Counted from the first letter of the stretch, positions 25,201 through 35,400 are shown. The stretch is DNA of 64,000 nucleotides from Tachypleus tridentatus (GCF_004210375.1 NC_134825.1:62549558-62613557), one strand, 5' to 3'. The notes: generated by a model from the letters alone, not told the origin. Numbers and translations: made by a program.

Positions 25201-27822
25201 TACAGCTTCCTTTGTCAATTTAGAAATTATCACAAAAACAGCCTGTATATGCCAGAAAAGAAAACTTGTTCGTTTTCTACTTGAAAATATTCTAAAACTT
25301 GAGAATACGTCGGAGTCAACAAAGAATATTCGAAAAATGATAGATGTAAATAACGTGAAATGGTTATTTGGGGATTTCTGATTACATTGTTTACATTTTC
25401 TTGTTTGTTAACTTCTCTTGGTATGACCTGATAATTAGCATCAACATATTTTAATTTCTGATACTTTAACTGAGAAAATTCTTTGTTGTATTTACTTTTC
25501 TTTCAGAAACATAAATATATATAAGTGCTGTTTACAAAATATTAAATATTACAGTGCTCAAATTATTGTAATTTCACTTCATAACATTTTGATTTCAAAT
25601 GTGTATGTATACATGTAGGAATATATATATCAAAACTACCAAGGTCTCAGTAATATCCAATATCATCTGAAAAAATTAATTCTCTTAATAAAAACTAGCT
25701 GCATAATAACATTTTGTTTTCCATTCCATATTTATCAGCTCTAGAGGGGGGTAAATTAAACAATATTTCGAAACAATGTATTTTGTAATCCATAATAACA
25801 TTCTATTCATCACTTAATTCTTTAGAATGAGAGGTGATTTACAGTTTTTAGTCAAGTGTTCAAACTATTTATTAATGTGTTTTGTAATTATGAATATTTT
25901 GATATAATTGATATAATTGTGTTATAATATTTTACTTAGATGAAATGGGAGATTTTTCAGAACAGCATTTGACGCAATCTGAGTTTTCCGAAGTTCAGAA
26001 AACATTCAAGTTCAAACTACTTGGATCTACTAAATCAAGTATGTGTACGTTTATGTGATACAAATCTAGACTCTACAAAACCATCCGTTGAAATTAGTTT
26101 TAACTACATGGTTTCGTAACAGATTTAGGTCATTTTGATGATTTTGAAATCAGCATGTTAAACTTTTTCGCAGAACAAGCCTTAAAGGAAAAATCTCTAT
26201 TTGGATAAATTATACTTTGGTACTTGTAACTAAAAACGCACTTGAAGAAATATTATTTGTAATAATAAAGAAATTCGAAGTTGCTTTAAATTTGTTTATT
26301 GTATCGATGTATTTTATACTTTTTACGAACTTTTGATCATCGATCTGCTATATGTTCAATAATCGGTTAATGGACACCGATTATCTGTGAATTTGTGAAC
26401 TTAAAGAATGTGTATCAAAACAGTCAACAAAAATCAATTTCAACGTTGTATTTTGTATGTAAAAGAATGAGATTCCACTATTACTATGGCTGTAAGCGCG
26501 AGGGTTTATACAGGTTAAATAAGTAGTTCGATCCCTGCTGTGAGCACAATAAATATATCTCATTGTTCAGTTTGCGATTTACAACAAAACAAACAATTTT
26601 ATATTGTTATGTTTGAAGGATTTATTAATTAGTAATAACTCTGGAATCAATGTTGTTAAATATGTAAAAGGTATATTAATTACCCTATATGTTGATATTT
26701 TATTGTTTGTGCTTTTGCTGTCCTCTAAGTAGCAAATTATATAACAAAATCTTCAACAAATTGGTTTTCATACTTGCTAGTGCACCCTGTTTAAAGGGAA
26801 CCGAGAGTTAAAAATGACTAAAAACGTTTGAATTAATTATGTGCGACTTGAATGACGTATCATTTTATATCCGTTATTTGTAATGGTCTGCGTTTTAATG
26901 GCCGGAATGAAAATGAGATTTTGCTTATTCTGATTGAGAGATATAAAAGTTTCGTCAAAGATTCGTTTTATTTCGTATTTTACTGAAAATTAATTACATT
27001 TAACAAGATCAATGCTTTTGATTCCGTGTAGTTCTTAGAACTATTTCATTCGTCGTTAACCAAGTTGAGGCCCTGTTCTCTAAAAAACGACAGTTTCTGT
27101 GGTAACAAGCTTCTGAAGAAGAATGTAGGGTCAATATAAGGTTAAATATCAGTTTCTAAGTTCCACATTTTTCTGGAACTTTGTTGGTGTACTTGACGGT
27201 TATGTGGTCTGATGGAATTACTTGATTTGATTTTATTTGGCAATTTTATTCCTGACAACAGTTAACGACTTCGAGGATTCGCTAACAGATAGTGAACGTT
27301 CGTTAATTTCAAATTCTTTTTATTGTCTTGCTAAAGATGTCACGAGATATGACAATTTTCACCACAATGGCATTATGGGTCAGAGAATTCTCTTTGTCAT
27401 AATAACTGTCTCTTATAATTAGTTTAAATATTTTGCCATGCGAATATTCTTCGTCGTAAAGAATAGTAACACACGCACTTTGGTCATAAATCTCTTCTGG
27501 ACTACATTACTCTGTCAAATAGGTAGGAATTCACCTTAAACCATACGTAGCATCACGACTCAAATTTGCGATATTGTATTAGTACTTGTAAACCGTTCTC
27601 ATAAAATGCACTTATGTTTCTGTGCTCTTTCAACTCTGAATAATTTTCTTTTTGTTATTTACAGAATTGGTCGAGAGGTTTATTAAACGGTTTAAAAAGC
27701 TTGCAGAACGATGCAAGAAAAGGTGTGACGGTAAGATTCCCAGGCTTGAAAATGGACTGCGGCTACAAAAGGTTGAGCACAGGTCACACTGTGTCGGCCA
27801 GAGCATCCCATTCGAAAAGTAG
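7083..27822 (+). CDS. Chordin-like (CHRDL family) gene, 3' eight exons
   Basis: Chordin-like proteins are secreted antagonists that bind BMP ligands outside the cell through VWC domains. Eight exons with GT-AG sites and matching phases join into ~331 residues ending in TAG: 7083-7237, 9849-9942, 15523-15597, 20204-20301, 21414-21519, 22798-23010, 25940-26038, 27665-27822. They give a 10-cysteine VWC domain, a short Gly/Ser linker, a second 10-cysteine VWC domain with the SYPHGSTWHPVIGPLGQ motif, and a Lys/Arg-rich C-terminal domain. The order matches VWC2-VWC3-C-terminal domain of vertebrate CHRDL1/2. Signal peptide and first VWC were not found and are presumed upstream of the window. A crossveinless-2 or chordin identity is less likely because no vWD or CHRD domains follow. 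Two AATAAA signals follow the stop. Confidence 0.88.
7712..7987 (+). mobile_element. SINE-A, full length
   Basis: Complete head, body and CAAACCAAAC tail. A ~12-bp direct repeat (ACAAAACTCCTG / ACAAAACTCTTG) flanks it, so the target-site duplication is still readable. Confidence 0.92.
9328..9510 (+). repeat. Degenerate tandem repeat, period ~57 bp
   Basis: Three to four diverged units share AACAGCAACTCATTG/AGGAA and TTACA/TAGTATAAA blocks (for example near 9338, 9428 and 9479). No coding sense. Confidence 0.55.
9690..9850 (+). repeat. Degenerate ~60-bp repeat ending in splice-acceptor-like CTAACAGA
   Basis: Three units each end with a pyrimidine-poor ATACTAACAGA or ATTATTAACAGA sequence (near 9722, 9777 and 9838). 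Each is preceded by a TAGT-GTTTA-CT segment. The last unit supplies the real acceptor of the exon at 9849. Confidence 0.6.
9849..9942 (+). CDS. Chordin-like exon: second half of VWC domain (VWC2-like)
   Basis: Acceptor TATTATTAACAG, donor CCAG/GTAAGA. Phase 0 in, phase 1 out. It encodes NGRILCRLKTCPGHSC and ends KDCCPVCP, giving the remaining six cysteines so the domain has the canonical ten. The closing CCxxC motif is the VWC signature. Confidence 0.92.
11270..11375 (-). mobile_element. SINE-B, diverged, antisense
   Basis: Matches the reverse of the second tRNA-derived family: AAGCAAAGCCACATTTGGCTGTCTGC then ACTCGAACCCAAATTTT-TTGTAAATCTG. The family has a tRNA-like head with a GGTTCGATxCC B box and a tail TAGCTTTGTGCTTAATTCAAAACAAC. 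Confidence 0.6.
12826..13082 (+). mobile_element. SINE-A, strongly diverged
   Basis: Head (GGGCATGTTCTGATGGTTGAAGC), body (CCCTTTCAGCCGTTGG, CCCACTATTCGTTGGTAAAG, AGAGTTGGCTG) and CAACAAACAAAA tail are all recognisable, but many substitutions show an old insertion. Confidence 0.8.
13824..13945 (+). mobile_element. SINE-B, diverged
   Basis: A head-like segment (GGTCCTGCAGTGGATTAGGG), AACACTAAAATGCAGAGTTTGATTC as the B-box region, then GATAGATAATCCATTATACACGTTTGCGCTAAAACAAACAAT as body and tail. Confidence 0.65.
14320..14520. repeat. Possible Penelope-like element relic
   Basis: Contains GATGATGTCCCGAGCGAGAC followed by AGCTAAAACG, and in reverse GAGAAGAGTC...TTCGAAAGCTCTCGGGTC. These GA-rich, CGAAA-containing motifs resemble the hammerhead-bearing ends of Penelope-like retroelements. 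No coding region is attached, and the assignment is weak. Confidence 0.3.
14640..15120 (+). repeat. 36-bp minisatellite, ~13 units
   Basis: The unit is close to TCCAACACTAGAAGAATGAG followed by TGGTTATCTCTACGCA. Because 36 is a multiple of 3 the array is open over long stretches: + strand MSGYLYASNTRR units, - strand GCVKITTHSSSV units. Two units (near 14850 and 14960) carry a short deletion that breaks the + frame with a TAA, and one has ACATGAAGA in place of ACTAGAAGA. No start context, splice sites or domain supports translation. It lies inside an intron. Confidence 0.93.
15523..15597 (+). CDS. Chordin-like linker exon
   Basis: A 75-nt symmetric exon (phase 1 in and out) with acceptor TTAATTATTACAG and donor CAA/GTAAGT. 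It encodes VSPDQQDISEDHLL followed by VTFQTSGGGSS, an acidic then Gly/Ser-rich stretch without cysteines. It joins the two VWC domains where vertebrate CHRDL proteins also have a long low-complexity linker. Being symmetric, it could be skipped without shifting the frame. Confidence 0.72.
16806..17090 (+). mobile_element. SINE-A, full length
   Basis: Begins GGCCCGGCATGGCCAGGTGG and ends in a poly-A run plus CAAACAAAT. The B box has decayed to GAGTTACAATCC. The next SINE-A starts immediately at its tail. Confidence 0.93.
17091..17370 (+). mobile_element. SINE-A, full length, abutting the previous copy
   Basis: Well-preserved head (GTGTTAAGGCGTTCGACTCG, GGGTTCGAATCCC), body and (CAAA)n tail. 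Head-to-tail with 16806-17090, with no spacer beyond the first copy's tail, suggesting insertion into the A-rich tail of the older element. Confidence 0.95.
19187..19204. repeat. Perfect 18-bp palindrome
   Basis: AGCCATATATATATGGCT equals its own reverse complement. It is probably an incidental TA-run palindrome inside an intron. Confidence 0.9.
20204..20301 (+). CDS. Chordin-like exon: first half of VWC domain (VWC3-like)
   Basis: Acceptor CTTTTATCTTAG, donor CAG/GTACGA, phase 1 in and phase 0 out. It encodes CNSGRLSYPHGSTWHPVIGP then the DCVICKCQ triplet. The YPHGSTWHP motif with a following G-G/C-VIC pattern is the form found in the third VWC of CHRDL1/2 (YSHGESWHP). Confidence 0.92.
20302..21413. 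other. Intron of chordin-like gene
   Basis: Contains a complete SINE-A (20829-21107) and a run of nine G at about 21336-21345 close to the next exon's acceptor. Confidence 0.75.
20829..21107 (+). mobile_element. SINE-A, full length, well preserved
   Basis: Head GGCCCGGCATGGACTGGTGG, B box AGGTTCGAATCC, complete body and an AAACAAAACAAAAACC tail. One of the least diverged copies in the window. Confidence 0.95.
21414..21519 (+). CDS. Chordin-like exon: second half of VWC domain (VWC3-like)
   Basis: Acceptor TGTCTTCTTTTAG. The exon encodes GKIECSRLTC, TCDKPQKVIGHCCPLC and VSK, completing the ten cysteines. CDKPQKVIGHCC parallels CKYPQKIDGKCC of vertebrate CHRDL1. Two donors are possible. AAAG/GTCAGT at 21520 ends in phase 1 and joins correctly to the exon at 22798. 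GTAAGC at 21510 would end in phase 0 and break the frame, so the former is used. Confidence 0.9.
21520..22797. other. Intron of chordin-like gene
   Basis: No mobile element recognised. A short exon-like segment at 22301-22329 has a good acceptor and a GTGAGT donor but its phase does not fit either neighbour. Confidence 0.6.
22798..23010 (+). CDS. Chordin-like exon: start of C-terminal domain
   Basis: Acceptor CCAACTTTCATAG, donor GAAG/GTAAGA, phase 1 in and out. It encodes DQVSPVVGSVQSGFS, then a Lys/Arg-rich segment with one cysteine (KICVSKRRNYIVF) and the aromatic/basic stretch YYQFAFQKLKDRG before LLSWATKEG. It aligns in position and general character with the CHRDL1 C-terminal domain (Cys, then an aromatic/basic strand ending WTIRKG). 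Sequence identity is low, and the call leans on gene order and phase. Confidence 0.8.
24130..24385 (+). repeat. Tandem duplication, period ~128 bp
   Basis: Two diverged copies share TTATGCAACATTTTTG, TGTAGTTATTGTGATAT, AATTACAGTATTATGTTC and AGCTGTGCC blocks (first copy ~24170-24255, second ~24297-24380). Confidence 0.75.
25182..25381 (+). CDS. Candidate alternative terminal exon of chordin-like gene
   Basis: An open stretch follows a strong acceptor (AATCTTCATTTCACAG) and enters in phase 1, exactly the phase left by the exon ending at 23010. It would add ~66 residues starting GCSICNSTASF, containing ACICQKRKL and a Lys/Glu-rich end, then TGA. This would replace the two constitutive last exons. 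No clear AATAAA follows closely (an ATAAAT lies near 25513), and no conservation can be checked here. It could also be a chance open frame. Confidence 0.3.
25940..26038 (+). CDS. Chordin-like exon: middle of C-terminal domain
   Basis: A 99-nt symmetric exon (phase 1 in and out), acceptor TATTTTACTTAG, donor CAA/GTATGT. It encodes GDFSEQHLTQSEFSEV followed by TFKFKLLGSTKS. The pattern corresponds to the segment around HFHIEKISKRMF...HFKLVTRTTLS of vertebrate CHRDL1, especially the conserved FK-L-T/STT/K stretch. Confidence 0.8.
26039..27664. other. Last intron of chordin-like gene
   Basis: Holds a diverged SINE-B (26474-26596); otherwise AT-rich non-coding. Confidence 0.7.
26474..26596 (+). 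mobile_element. SINE-B, diverged
   Basis: AGTTCGATCCCTGCTGTGAG as the B-box region, then ATCTCATTGTTCAGTTTGCG and an ACAACAAAACAAACAATT tail. Confidence 0.55.
27665..27822 (+). CDS. Chordin-like last exon, C-terminal Cys motif and stop
   Basis: Acceptor TTGTTATTTACAG, phase 1 in, stop TAG at 27820-27822. It encodes LVERFIKRFKKLAERCKKRC, then a Leu/Glu/Lys-rich stretch with HRSHC near the end. The spacing of the three cysteines (C..C ... HC) copies the end of CHRDL1 (CSSRVC ... KGHC). Unlike vertebrate CHRDL1, which ends at that cysteine, ten residues follow. Confidence 0.85.
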
Positions 27823-27845
27823 TATTTATTATTTCCTTGTCAAAT

Positions 27846-27872
27846 AATAAAATCTTAGAGGATGAAAATAAA
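27846..27872 (+). promoter_or_regulatory. Polyadenylation signals of chordin-like gene
   Basis: Two canonical AATAAA hexamers (27846-27851 and 27867-27872) lie 24 and 45 bases after the stop, followed by a T-rich stretch. A very short 3' UTR is implied if either is used. Confidence 0.6.
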
Positions 27873-30800
27873 GATTCTGATTTGATACTGGTGATCATTT
27901 GCAAAATCTTACGCTTAAAGTATTAGATATTTTCATTGCATTCCGTTAGTCTGAATTTCGCCTTATACGTCTATGAAGTTTCATTAATTACTTAACACCT
28001 ATAGTCTGTAGCCTCAAATCCGTGTTGCAATGATTAATTAATTATAATAAAAACAACAACTAAACTTTAATTTTGTTGGTGTGTGTTTCTCACAGAAGTT
28101 TCCCATTCACAAACTCACAGTTCGACACTTTAGTGGAGAAAGTCAGACACTACTTGAAATTAACATACAGTACGACCTTTTCAGAAATTACATGTTTATG
28201 TGAGTCGTTTTCGCGATAAAAACATCTTGGTCTTAGGATTTAAAATTTAAGTATTTGTAGTGATTTTGATCTGGATAACATATATTTCAAACTGTAACCC
28301 GTTTGTATATTTTATAAGCTAAGTTTAATATATTCGTTTCAATATATTCTAATTATGTTAAAGCAACAAGATATTCGATTATAGTTTTGAATGGCCACGT
28401 TAAATTCCTGCAGTAAAGTGATTTCAAATAAAAAAAGATGATATTCTCTCTGAGAGCAAAACTTTATGCTATTAACTAGGAAATGTTTAATAAAATTTTG
28501 TAAATAGAGGGCAGGTTTTCAATATTAAATTGCAAGTTCTGAAATGGAGATTTGAAACTTGTTGAACGTGGAAGATGCATACTTTGGTATGATAAGCTGT
28601 CATTTTCACTCTAAGTTATAAAGACAGCTTATCATATCCATGGAGTATCTTATGAATGTTGCGGGTGCTGCCCGTGACCTTTCAACCTGCATACACAAAG
28701 TTTAACCTAAGTCCGCCGGTAGTTTCTAGATAAAACCACACACAGATTCCATTTCCTCGTTATCTGTACGTATATCTGTATAAACAAAACGGTAGGTGTC
28801 TAATGCTGCAACACAAAATATTATAGTTTATAGGTTTATAAATGATACACAGCTACATCAACATTCAAGGACAGTGTAATAGTAGACAAGTACATATTAT
28901 CTTAATCTGCTGCATTTGTGTAGGTGTTTGATGTGTAGAAATAAAGAAATAGGTAAAAATGGTAAATCCTCACACTGAAATATTTGTTTCGGTAGGAACT
29001 ATCATAAAGTCAAAGTTCAGGACACAGCATTATTATCGAAAAAACTTGGATACTTTCTCTGACATGCACCAATCATCTTGAATTTTAGCAATGAAAAAGT
29101 AATACATTTCATATCAAACCCTACATACAGCCAATGTGTTAAATTAGGGTAATAATATTCAAATAGTATCAGATTATATTCATATTCGAACATTCTAACG
29201 CTGTTAACCTGGGCGATAACATTGCATACAAGTATCTGTGATAAGCATTTATGGCGCAAAGTGCATTATAAAAATTATATATATATGCTTCAGAGATTTT
29301 TCGCTAAAAAGCCGAGAAACTATCGGCTATGAATTATATTACACACTTGTGAAACCGTTGTAATTATTAATGGTCACTAAACAATGTAATGGATACCCTT
29401 TAAACAGCGGTACAAAAATAAAGAATATACTAAGCATGGTTACTTTTACATAATGTTTTTCATTCAACTTGCAGGAGAAACTAATCGTGCTCACTGATAG
29501 AGTGGTTAATTACATGAAATTGGAGATATCAGCTGTAGTGCATATTACCATTGTAACAAGAAGTAAAATATAGTAAATAGTATGTGCTTGTGTTAGTCTA
29601 GGTCACAGTAACTGAGCGGAAAGATTTCAAGTTTATTTAGGCTTTATATAGCAAGCAAAAATATATCTGTTGAAACATGGTTGAAAATGTGCTTATTTTC
29701 CATGGGGAAAAAAATCGTGTTTTAGACGCCACCTGATCTTTTTTATTATTATTATTCTGTCGTAATTATATTTTACTAAAGGCTAGTGGTTAAGCCTTCT
29801 GAACTGCATCCGAAGGATGAAGTCTGAGAATATAAAGGAGATTAACAGTTGCTAGCTGGTAGGGGAAGAATATACTTTAATACCAGGAATTCACGTAGCC
29901 TATAATGTTATAGTTCTACAAAGTGGCACCACAGGTTGAATAATTCTAACATGTGATGCATAGTAAAACAGTTTCACAGAATTCCACTAGGAGTGGTATG
30001 ATTAACTATTTCGAGAGGTAAAAATGAGAAGTATTGCTATCGATGAGTTCTTTAATTATTTGGTTCATGAGCGAACCACTAGGAGGAGGTGTTGATCCTG
30101 TCTGAACATGATTCTCAAGTTTTGACATGTTATACAAAAAAATTGTCATTGTGAACAGTTCTTAATATAATTTTAGGTTTGGCTTATGGGTATGGTAATT
30201 TTTTTTACATTGTAGTTTGACATCAATATCCATTTATTAAATAATAATGAAAACCTTTTAACACATCGAATTAATATTTCATGTTTAATTTATTGCAACT
30301 TTTTAAAATAGCACAATTTATTACATGAATACCATACATTATGCGAAAACGAGTGTTTTTATGTTAACTTTAATCGTTCAAACTCTACATATATATCATT
30401 TAAAAACATTAACGTAAAGCTGTATACATACGAAAATTAACAATAACAAACAAAGTCTTAGAATAAGTAAAATTAATATTTTGTGTCATAGAGTTAATTG
30501 GTTCGACTATTTCTATATCATTCATCATAATTAACTCGTGATTTTATAGAAATATTTCAACTGATGGCTTACATAGTTCTAAAAAGGACTATTTCCCATA
30601 AAAGTTTATATAGAAAAGCATTCAAGCTCTAGATTTAGTTATTACATGCATCATATGATAACAAATATGATAAATTGACTTAGTCTATGGAGGCCTCAGA
30701 ACTACTTTTTCGTGTTCATTTCTGCGTTCAGACTCCATGTACTTCACTATATACACTAACAGTGATACAATATTTATAAACGGAGAAAGAACTTCTGTTA

Positions 30801-31794
30801 ACATAGGTTCAGTCTATATCTTGATATCATGACCTATTTAGTTCTGTTTTCATTCTAAAGCCATGATAATTTCGTTAATGTAGATGTCTTAACATTTTCT
30901 CAGTTTTTAGGCTTATTGTAAAAAAGGTAAATTTAAGCAATTGATCCAGTAACATAATTTACAATCTAAGATTTGTAGTTTTGCTCTTTCAATACGTTTT
31001 TATCTATGTGATACAATCTTATTTATTCTGTAATAGTACTTACAACATTTAACTAGAGTGATATTTACTTAAGCGGTTTGCGGTATAACGAAAGGAATTA
31101 AACAAAAGGTTCAACTTAAACGTTTAAATAACTTGAATATTACGCACTATTACTTGGGATTTATGTATGATGATACTGGAATCAGGCAGGATAAATATTA
31201 AAAGTAACAAGTTTCGACTGAAAAGAGAGAATTAAACTGAATCATGATGAAGCTATAATCACGGGAAAATAGACTGACGACCTGATGATTTGGTGTTATA
31301 ATGAATGTTATTATTTTGAACACTTGATGGTCAACTTGAATTTACAATCTATATGTTGATCTAAAGCATGAGGAGAGAGGGAAAGATGATACCGCATGCT
31401 GTGACTTTATCGCATTTTTCTTTCTACTAATTTTCGTAAATCTTGGTATAACTTTATTGATATTTAAGTTGTAAAAATTTAATTTCTATTGTTATGTAAA
31501 GAAATTATAGCAGTTATTAAACTTTTATCTTGACACTTATGTCTTGAAAAGTAAATTCATAACATTGTATGAAGTAAAAGTTGGTATACTCGTTTTTCTG
31601 AGCGAAAAGTTCAAAACTCTATGGTATGTGAAATCTGTTCGTCACGATTGAGACTAAACTTAATTCTTAATATCTGGAGAACATAAAACATTTTTGACAA
31701 AAGGCATGTTTTCTATTGATAAATATGGTACATTAAATGTGATATAGAGATACAAGTTGTATATTCTCTTTTAATATTATATAAGACTTAAGTT
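27873..31794. other. Intergenic DNA after chordin-like gene
   Basis: AT-rich. The only distinct structure is the inverted repeat at 28572-28654. No exon or known mobile element was recognised. Confidence 0.5.
28572..28654. repeat. Hairpin-forming imperfect inverted repeat
   Basis: A perfect 14-bp stem (TATGATAAGCTGTC at 28588-28601 with GACAGCTTATCATA at 28623-28636) closes a ~21-nt loop. It is extended outward by a mismatched lower stem (AAGATGCATACTTTGG with CCATGGAGTATCTT). Overall size (~80 nt) and shape resemble an animal pre-miRNA. The + strand 3' arm contains AGCTTATCA, but no known miRNA could be matched with confidence. Confidence 0.7.
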
Positions 31795-32066
31795 TGTTTT
31801 TTTAATTTTGCGCAAAGCTACTCAAGGGCTATCTGCGTTAGCCGTCTCTAATTTAGCAGTGTAGGACTAGAGGGAAGGCAGCTAGTCATCACCACCCACC
31901 GCCGACTCTTGGGCTACTCTTTTACCAACGAATAGTGGGATTTACCGTCACATTCTAGCGCCCCCACGGCTGAAAGGGCGAGCATGTTTGGTGCGACCGG
32001 GATTAGAACCCGCGACCCGCGGGTTATGAGTCGTACGCCTTAACTCACCTGGCCATGCCGAGCCAA
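31795..32066 (-). mobile_element. SINE-A, full length, antisense
   Basis: TTTGCGCAAAGCTACTCAAG tail side to GGCCATGCCGAGCC head side. AAGACTTAAGTT occurs on both flanks as the target-site duplication. Confidence 0.93.
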
Positions 32067-32169
32067 GACTTAAGTTCTTAAGTTTATGTGTAAATATTTT
32101 TTAAAAAATCGAACTTCCCTAATATGAAAATTTTGACATTTGTTCTCTAGATCTTTCCTTTTCTCTGGT

Positions 32170-32424
32170 GTTTAGGCATGGTTAAGTGGTTAGGGTGTTT
32201 GATTAGTAAACTGAGGATCGTGAGTTCGAATCCCCTTTATAACAAATATGCTCGCCTTTTCAGTCGTGGGGGCATTATAATGTAACGGTCAACCTCACTA
32301 TTCGTTGGTAAAAGAGCAGCTTAACAGTTTTAGAATATGTTAACTCTCGTCTTACACTGCTAAATTAGGGACGGCTAGCACCGATTGCTCTTGTGTAGCT
32401 TTGCGCAAAATTCAGAAGCCAAAA
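32170..32424 (+). mobile_element. SINE-A, diverged
   Basis: TTAGGCATGGTTAAGTGG head, GAGTTCGAATCCCC B box, full body with a small deletion in the GCGGTGGGTGGTGATGAC region, and a decayed tail. Separated by ~100 bp from the antisense copy at 31795, so the two could form an inverted pair in RNA. Confidence 0.85.
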
Positions 32425-35400
32425 CCCTTTTCTATAATTTATTTACCATCTATCTCTGAACTACGGAATTTAACGTATATTATTTATTATAATATAGATA
32501 TTACTAATGTGAAGTTTAATTTTTTATAGCCTTCAATCTTCGATTTTTTACAGACAAACTAGAAAGTCAAAGACATTTACCACGTTCATCTGTCACATTC
32601 TCTCTCTTACAAATTGTCAATAAATCTATCTGACGTTTTATATGTTTCATAACAAATACAAATACGAAGTTTTAAGTTATTTCGTCTTCAATTTGATTTC
32701 CTGGTGTTCAGATCGAAAAGCTTAAGAAAATATTTTAAGGCTCTTATGTCATAGCTAAAAATGTTTACACACAAAATGTCCGCTACAAACACAACAAACT
32801 TGAAGCTTCTTGTCTACATGTTTCTGGAATATGCTACGAACTTAAGCTATGTTACAAGACAAGTCAAACCCTTTATATAATTTGTATCAGCGCGTGTGAA
32901 ATGAATCAGTTGTATTTACATTTGTTAGGAATCTTTTTAACAGATTAAATAGTTTACATCAAACAGGTTCACTGTAATCTAGCAGTCTGTTGACAATATT
33001 TAACGTGTCGCATGACTTCATGTATTAACACAAAAAGTTATAATGGCCATACGTCTCAAATCTGGTAAAAGTTTAGTGTTTCGCACTTGTATTTGGAAGT
33101 GAATCAAATATCTTCTCCAAAAAGTAAAAAAGTTACAGAACATAGTTGCGATAACTAATGGATGATACTTTTGGCAGAACATAAAATAATGATTGCTGCT
33201 GTTTATTTCTCTTAATCAATTCTGTTGACATAATAGAAAAATGCGGGTTTGAAAAGTTTAGTTGTGTGTTTGGATTTGTACTACATCAAGTCATTCATTT
33301 AGTAACGTATTTCACAAAACATAATATTCCTATACGTTGACTCACTATGTTACTTAGAGCAAATTCATCATTCAGAGTTTATTAACGCTTGCGTTAAATC
33401 AGGCAATAATATGACTTAAGAATTAAAACAAGGTAATTATAGACACGTTAACATCTTATTACCTGTTATTCGTCTGGACATACTGTGTTACTTCTAGTTT
33501 ATATAATTCAGGCGAAAATATAAAGAGTTTATACATTTTATCTACAAATAAACATGAAACAGTATTTACGAAGACCACAGATTGTATGTTAAATAAGTCT
33601 ACATATGATCATATGAGTATGATACATAGGATAAATATTAAATGTTTCGATATTTTATGTATAACTTATATGATAAACAAACATTCTGAGTGTATATTTA
33701 ACTAACATTTGCACATTAAAATATGAGTAAATCATGAATTATGCTACACGTATAATCAATGTGTAACACACTCGAAGAAACAAATATCAGTTTTATCTAT
33801 TCAAAAACCACTTTGTTGATTTATAAAAATGATGGCAAATTAAAAACAGAATTATATTATCCATCTTCATATGATTTGTAACTATAATTTAAGAATTTAA
33901 AGTTAACATGGGAAAAAGTGTTTATATGATATATATCTTGAGTTTGAATGTTTGAGTAAACATGAATAATAGTCATCTAAATTAAATTAAAGCAGTGTAT
34001 GGATAATAACATGACGAGAGAACCGTGAAATATGTTATTATAAGTATTTAGTTTGTTTATAATATAAGCACGAAAATATACAATGGGCTATCTGTGCTCT
34101 ACCCAACATGGATATAGAAACTCGATGTTAACGCTGTAAATACACAGACACACTGCTATATTGCTAGAGGATTATACATATTCATACTGTAGTAAATAAA
34201 ACATAAAATATTAATGTTAACTTTTTAGTTTCTTGTTTATTATTACATAAATGGATACATTAGTAAAAATATAATGTAAATACTGACCATTATGATAATA
34301 CAGAACAAATAGTTAGTTAAGAATTATAGAGAGTGAAATAGTGTATCTAGCATGATACAACTTGACAATCATGCTCTGATAGGATCAACAACATCCCAAA
34401 GTAGTTTGCTCACGAACCACATAATAGAACATCTGCTTATGCAGTTTACTGCTTCACTAATGATGCTCCACAATTTTAACCACGCAGGTTATCTCATCAC
34501 CTCTAGTGGTAATCTCTGGAACTAGCTACCACATAGTGGCAAACTTGGAGATCATCCACCCTCAATGACATTTTTTGAAACTGTGGTCTCATCACCTTCC
34601 GACTCAAATGATGAATATACTGGGTTGTAGCCCTTTGACCTATCCTCTCAATCGTATCATCAGGTGTAGAAAACAAGTTAGAAGTCATAATTACGTAAGG
34701 TTTTCATCTAAACGTTTCTAGAGAACTGTATTACTGATAAGTTGGATGGAAGTTTAATGTAGCATGATAAGAGGGATTAATACGTGGAATTTGAGCAATA
34801 TACAACGCGAGTGAGCCCAAAGTAAACATTTATTTGATAGGACTAGCGAGTTTACAAGCTAGTTTGTTTATTAATGGCAGACAGTTAATTCAGTTTTGTG
34901 AATGAGCTTGTGTTTCTATAAAGATATATTGATACAAGAAATATTGTAGATACGAGGAAATTATCAAGTAAGTGACTTTTAGCACTATTTGGGGAATTAA
35001 AGCTATTTCTTCGTGAAAATTAGACTATTACATGATGTTTGTAGAGCTTATAGACAGAGAATTAAAATTATTTTGTTATCATTAAGTGAACTAGATTTTG
35101 CATTTTTTTCTATGTCAAGTGCCCATACATCATACGGTAGGTAGAAGTTTCCCAAAGTAAGAGTGGCTGTAACGTTTTGACTGTTTGCTGTTCTCGAGTC
35201 AATTTTCCAGATTTCATTACCAGATATATCGAATAACCATAGTCATAGAATCAATATCATTCAACATGGCACTAAGCTTGTCATCAGTAGATCAGTTGAC
35301 TCGTGTACTTATCCTGGGGTAAATGAATTATTCTCATTCTCTAGATATGGTCTTCTTTGCTAATTATTAATAATTGTTTCTTCACACTCTCATATTTAAT

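Larger units (their letters stand above)
23011..25939. other. Intron of chordin-like gene with possible alternative last exon
   Basis: Contains a tandem duplication of ~128 bp (24130-24385) and a candidate alternative terminal exon (25182-25381). A short CTCACTTTCCTCAGG run and a CTGAATAATAAAG run have no clear meaning. Confidence 0.6.

Noticed and set aside
29778..29850. Another SINE head (GGCTAGTGGTTAAGCC)
   Set aside because: Only the A-box-like word fits; no B box, body or tail follows.
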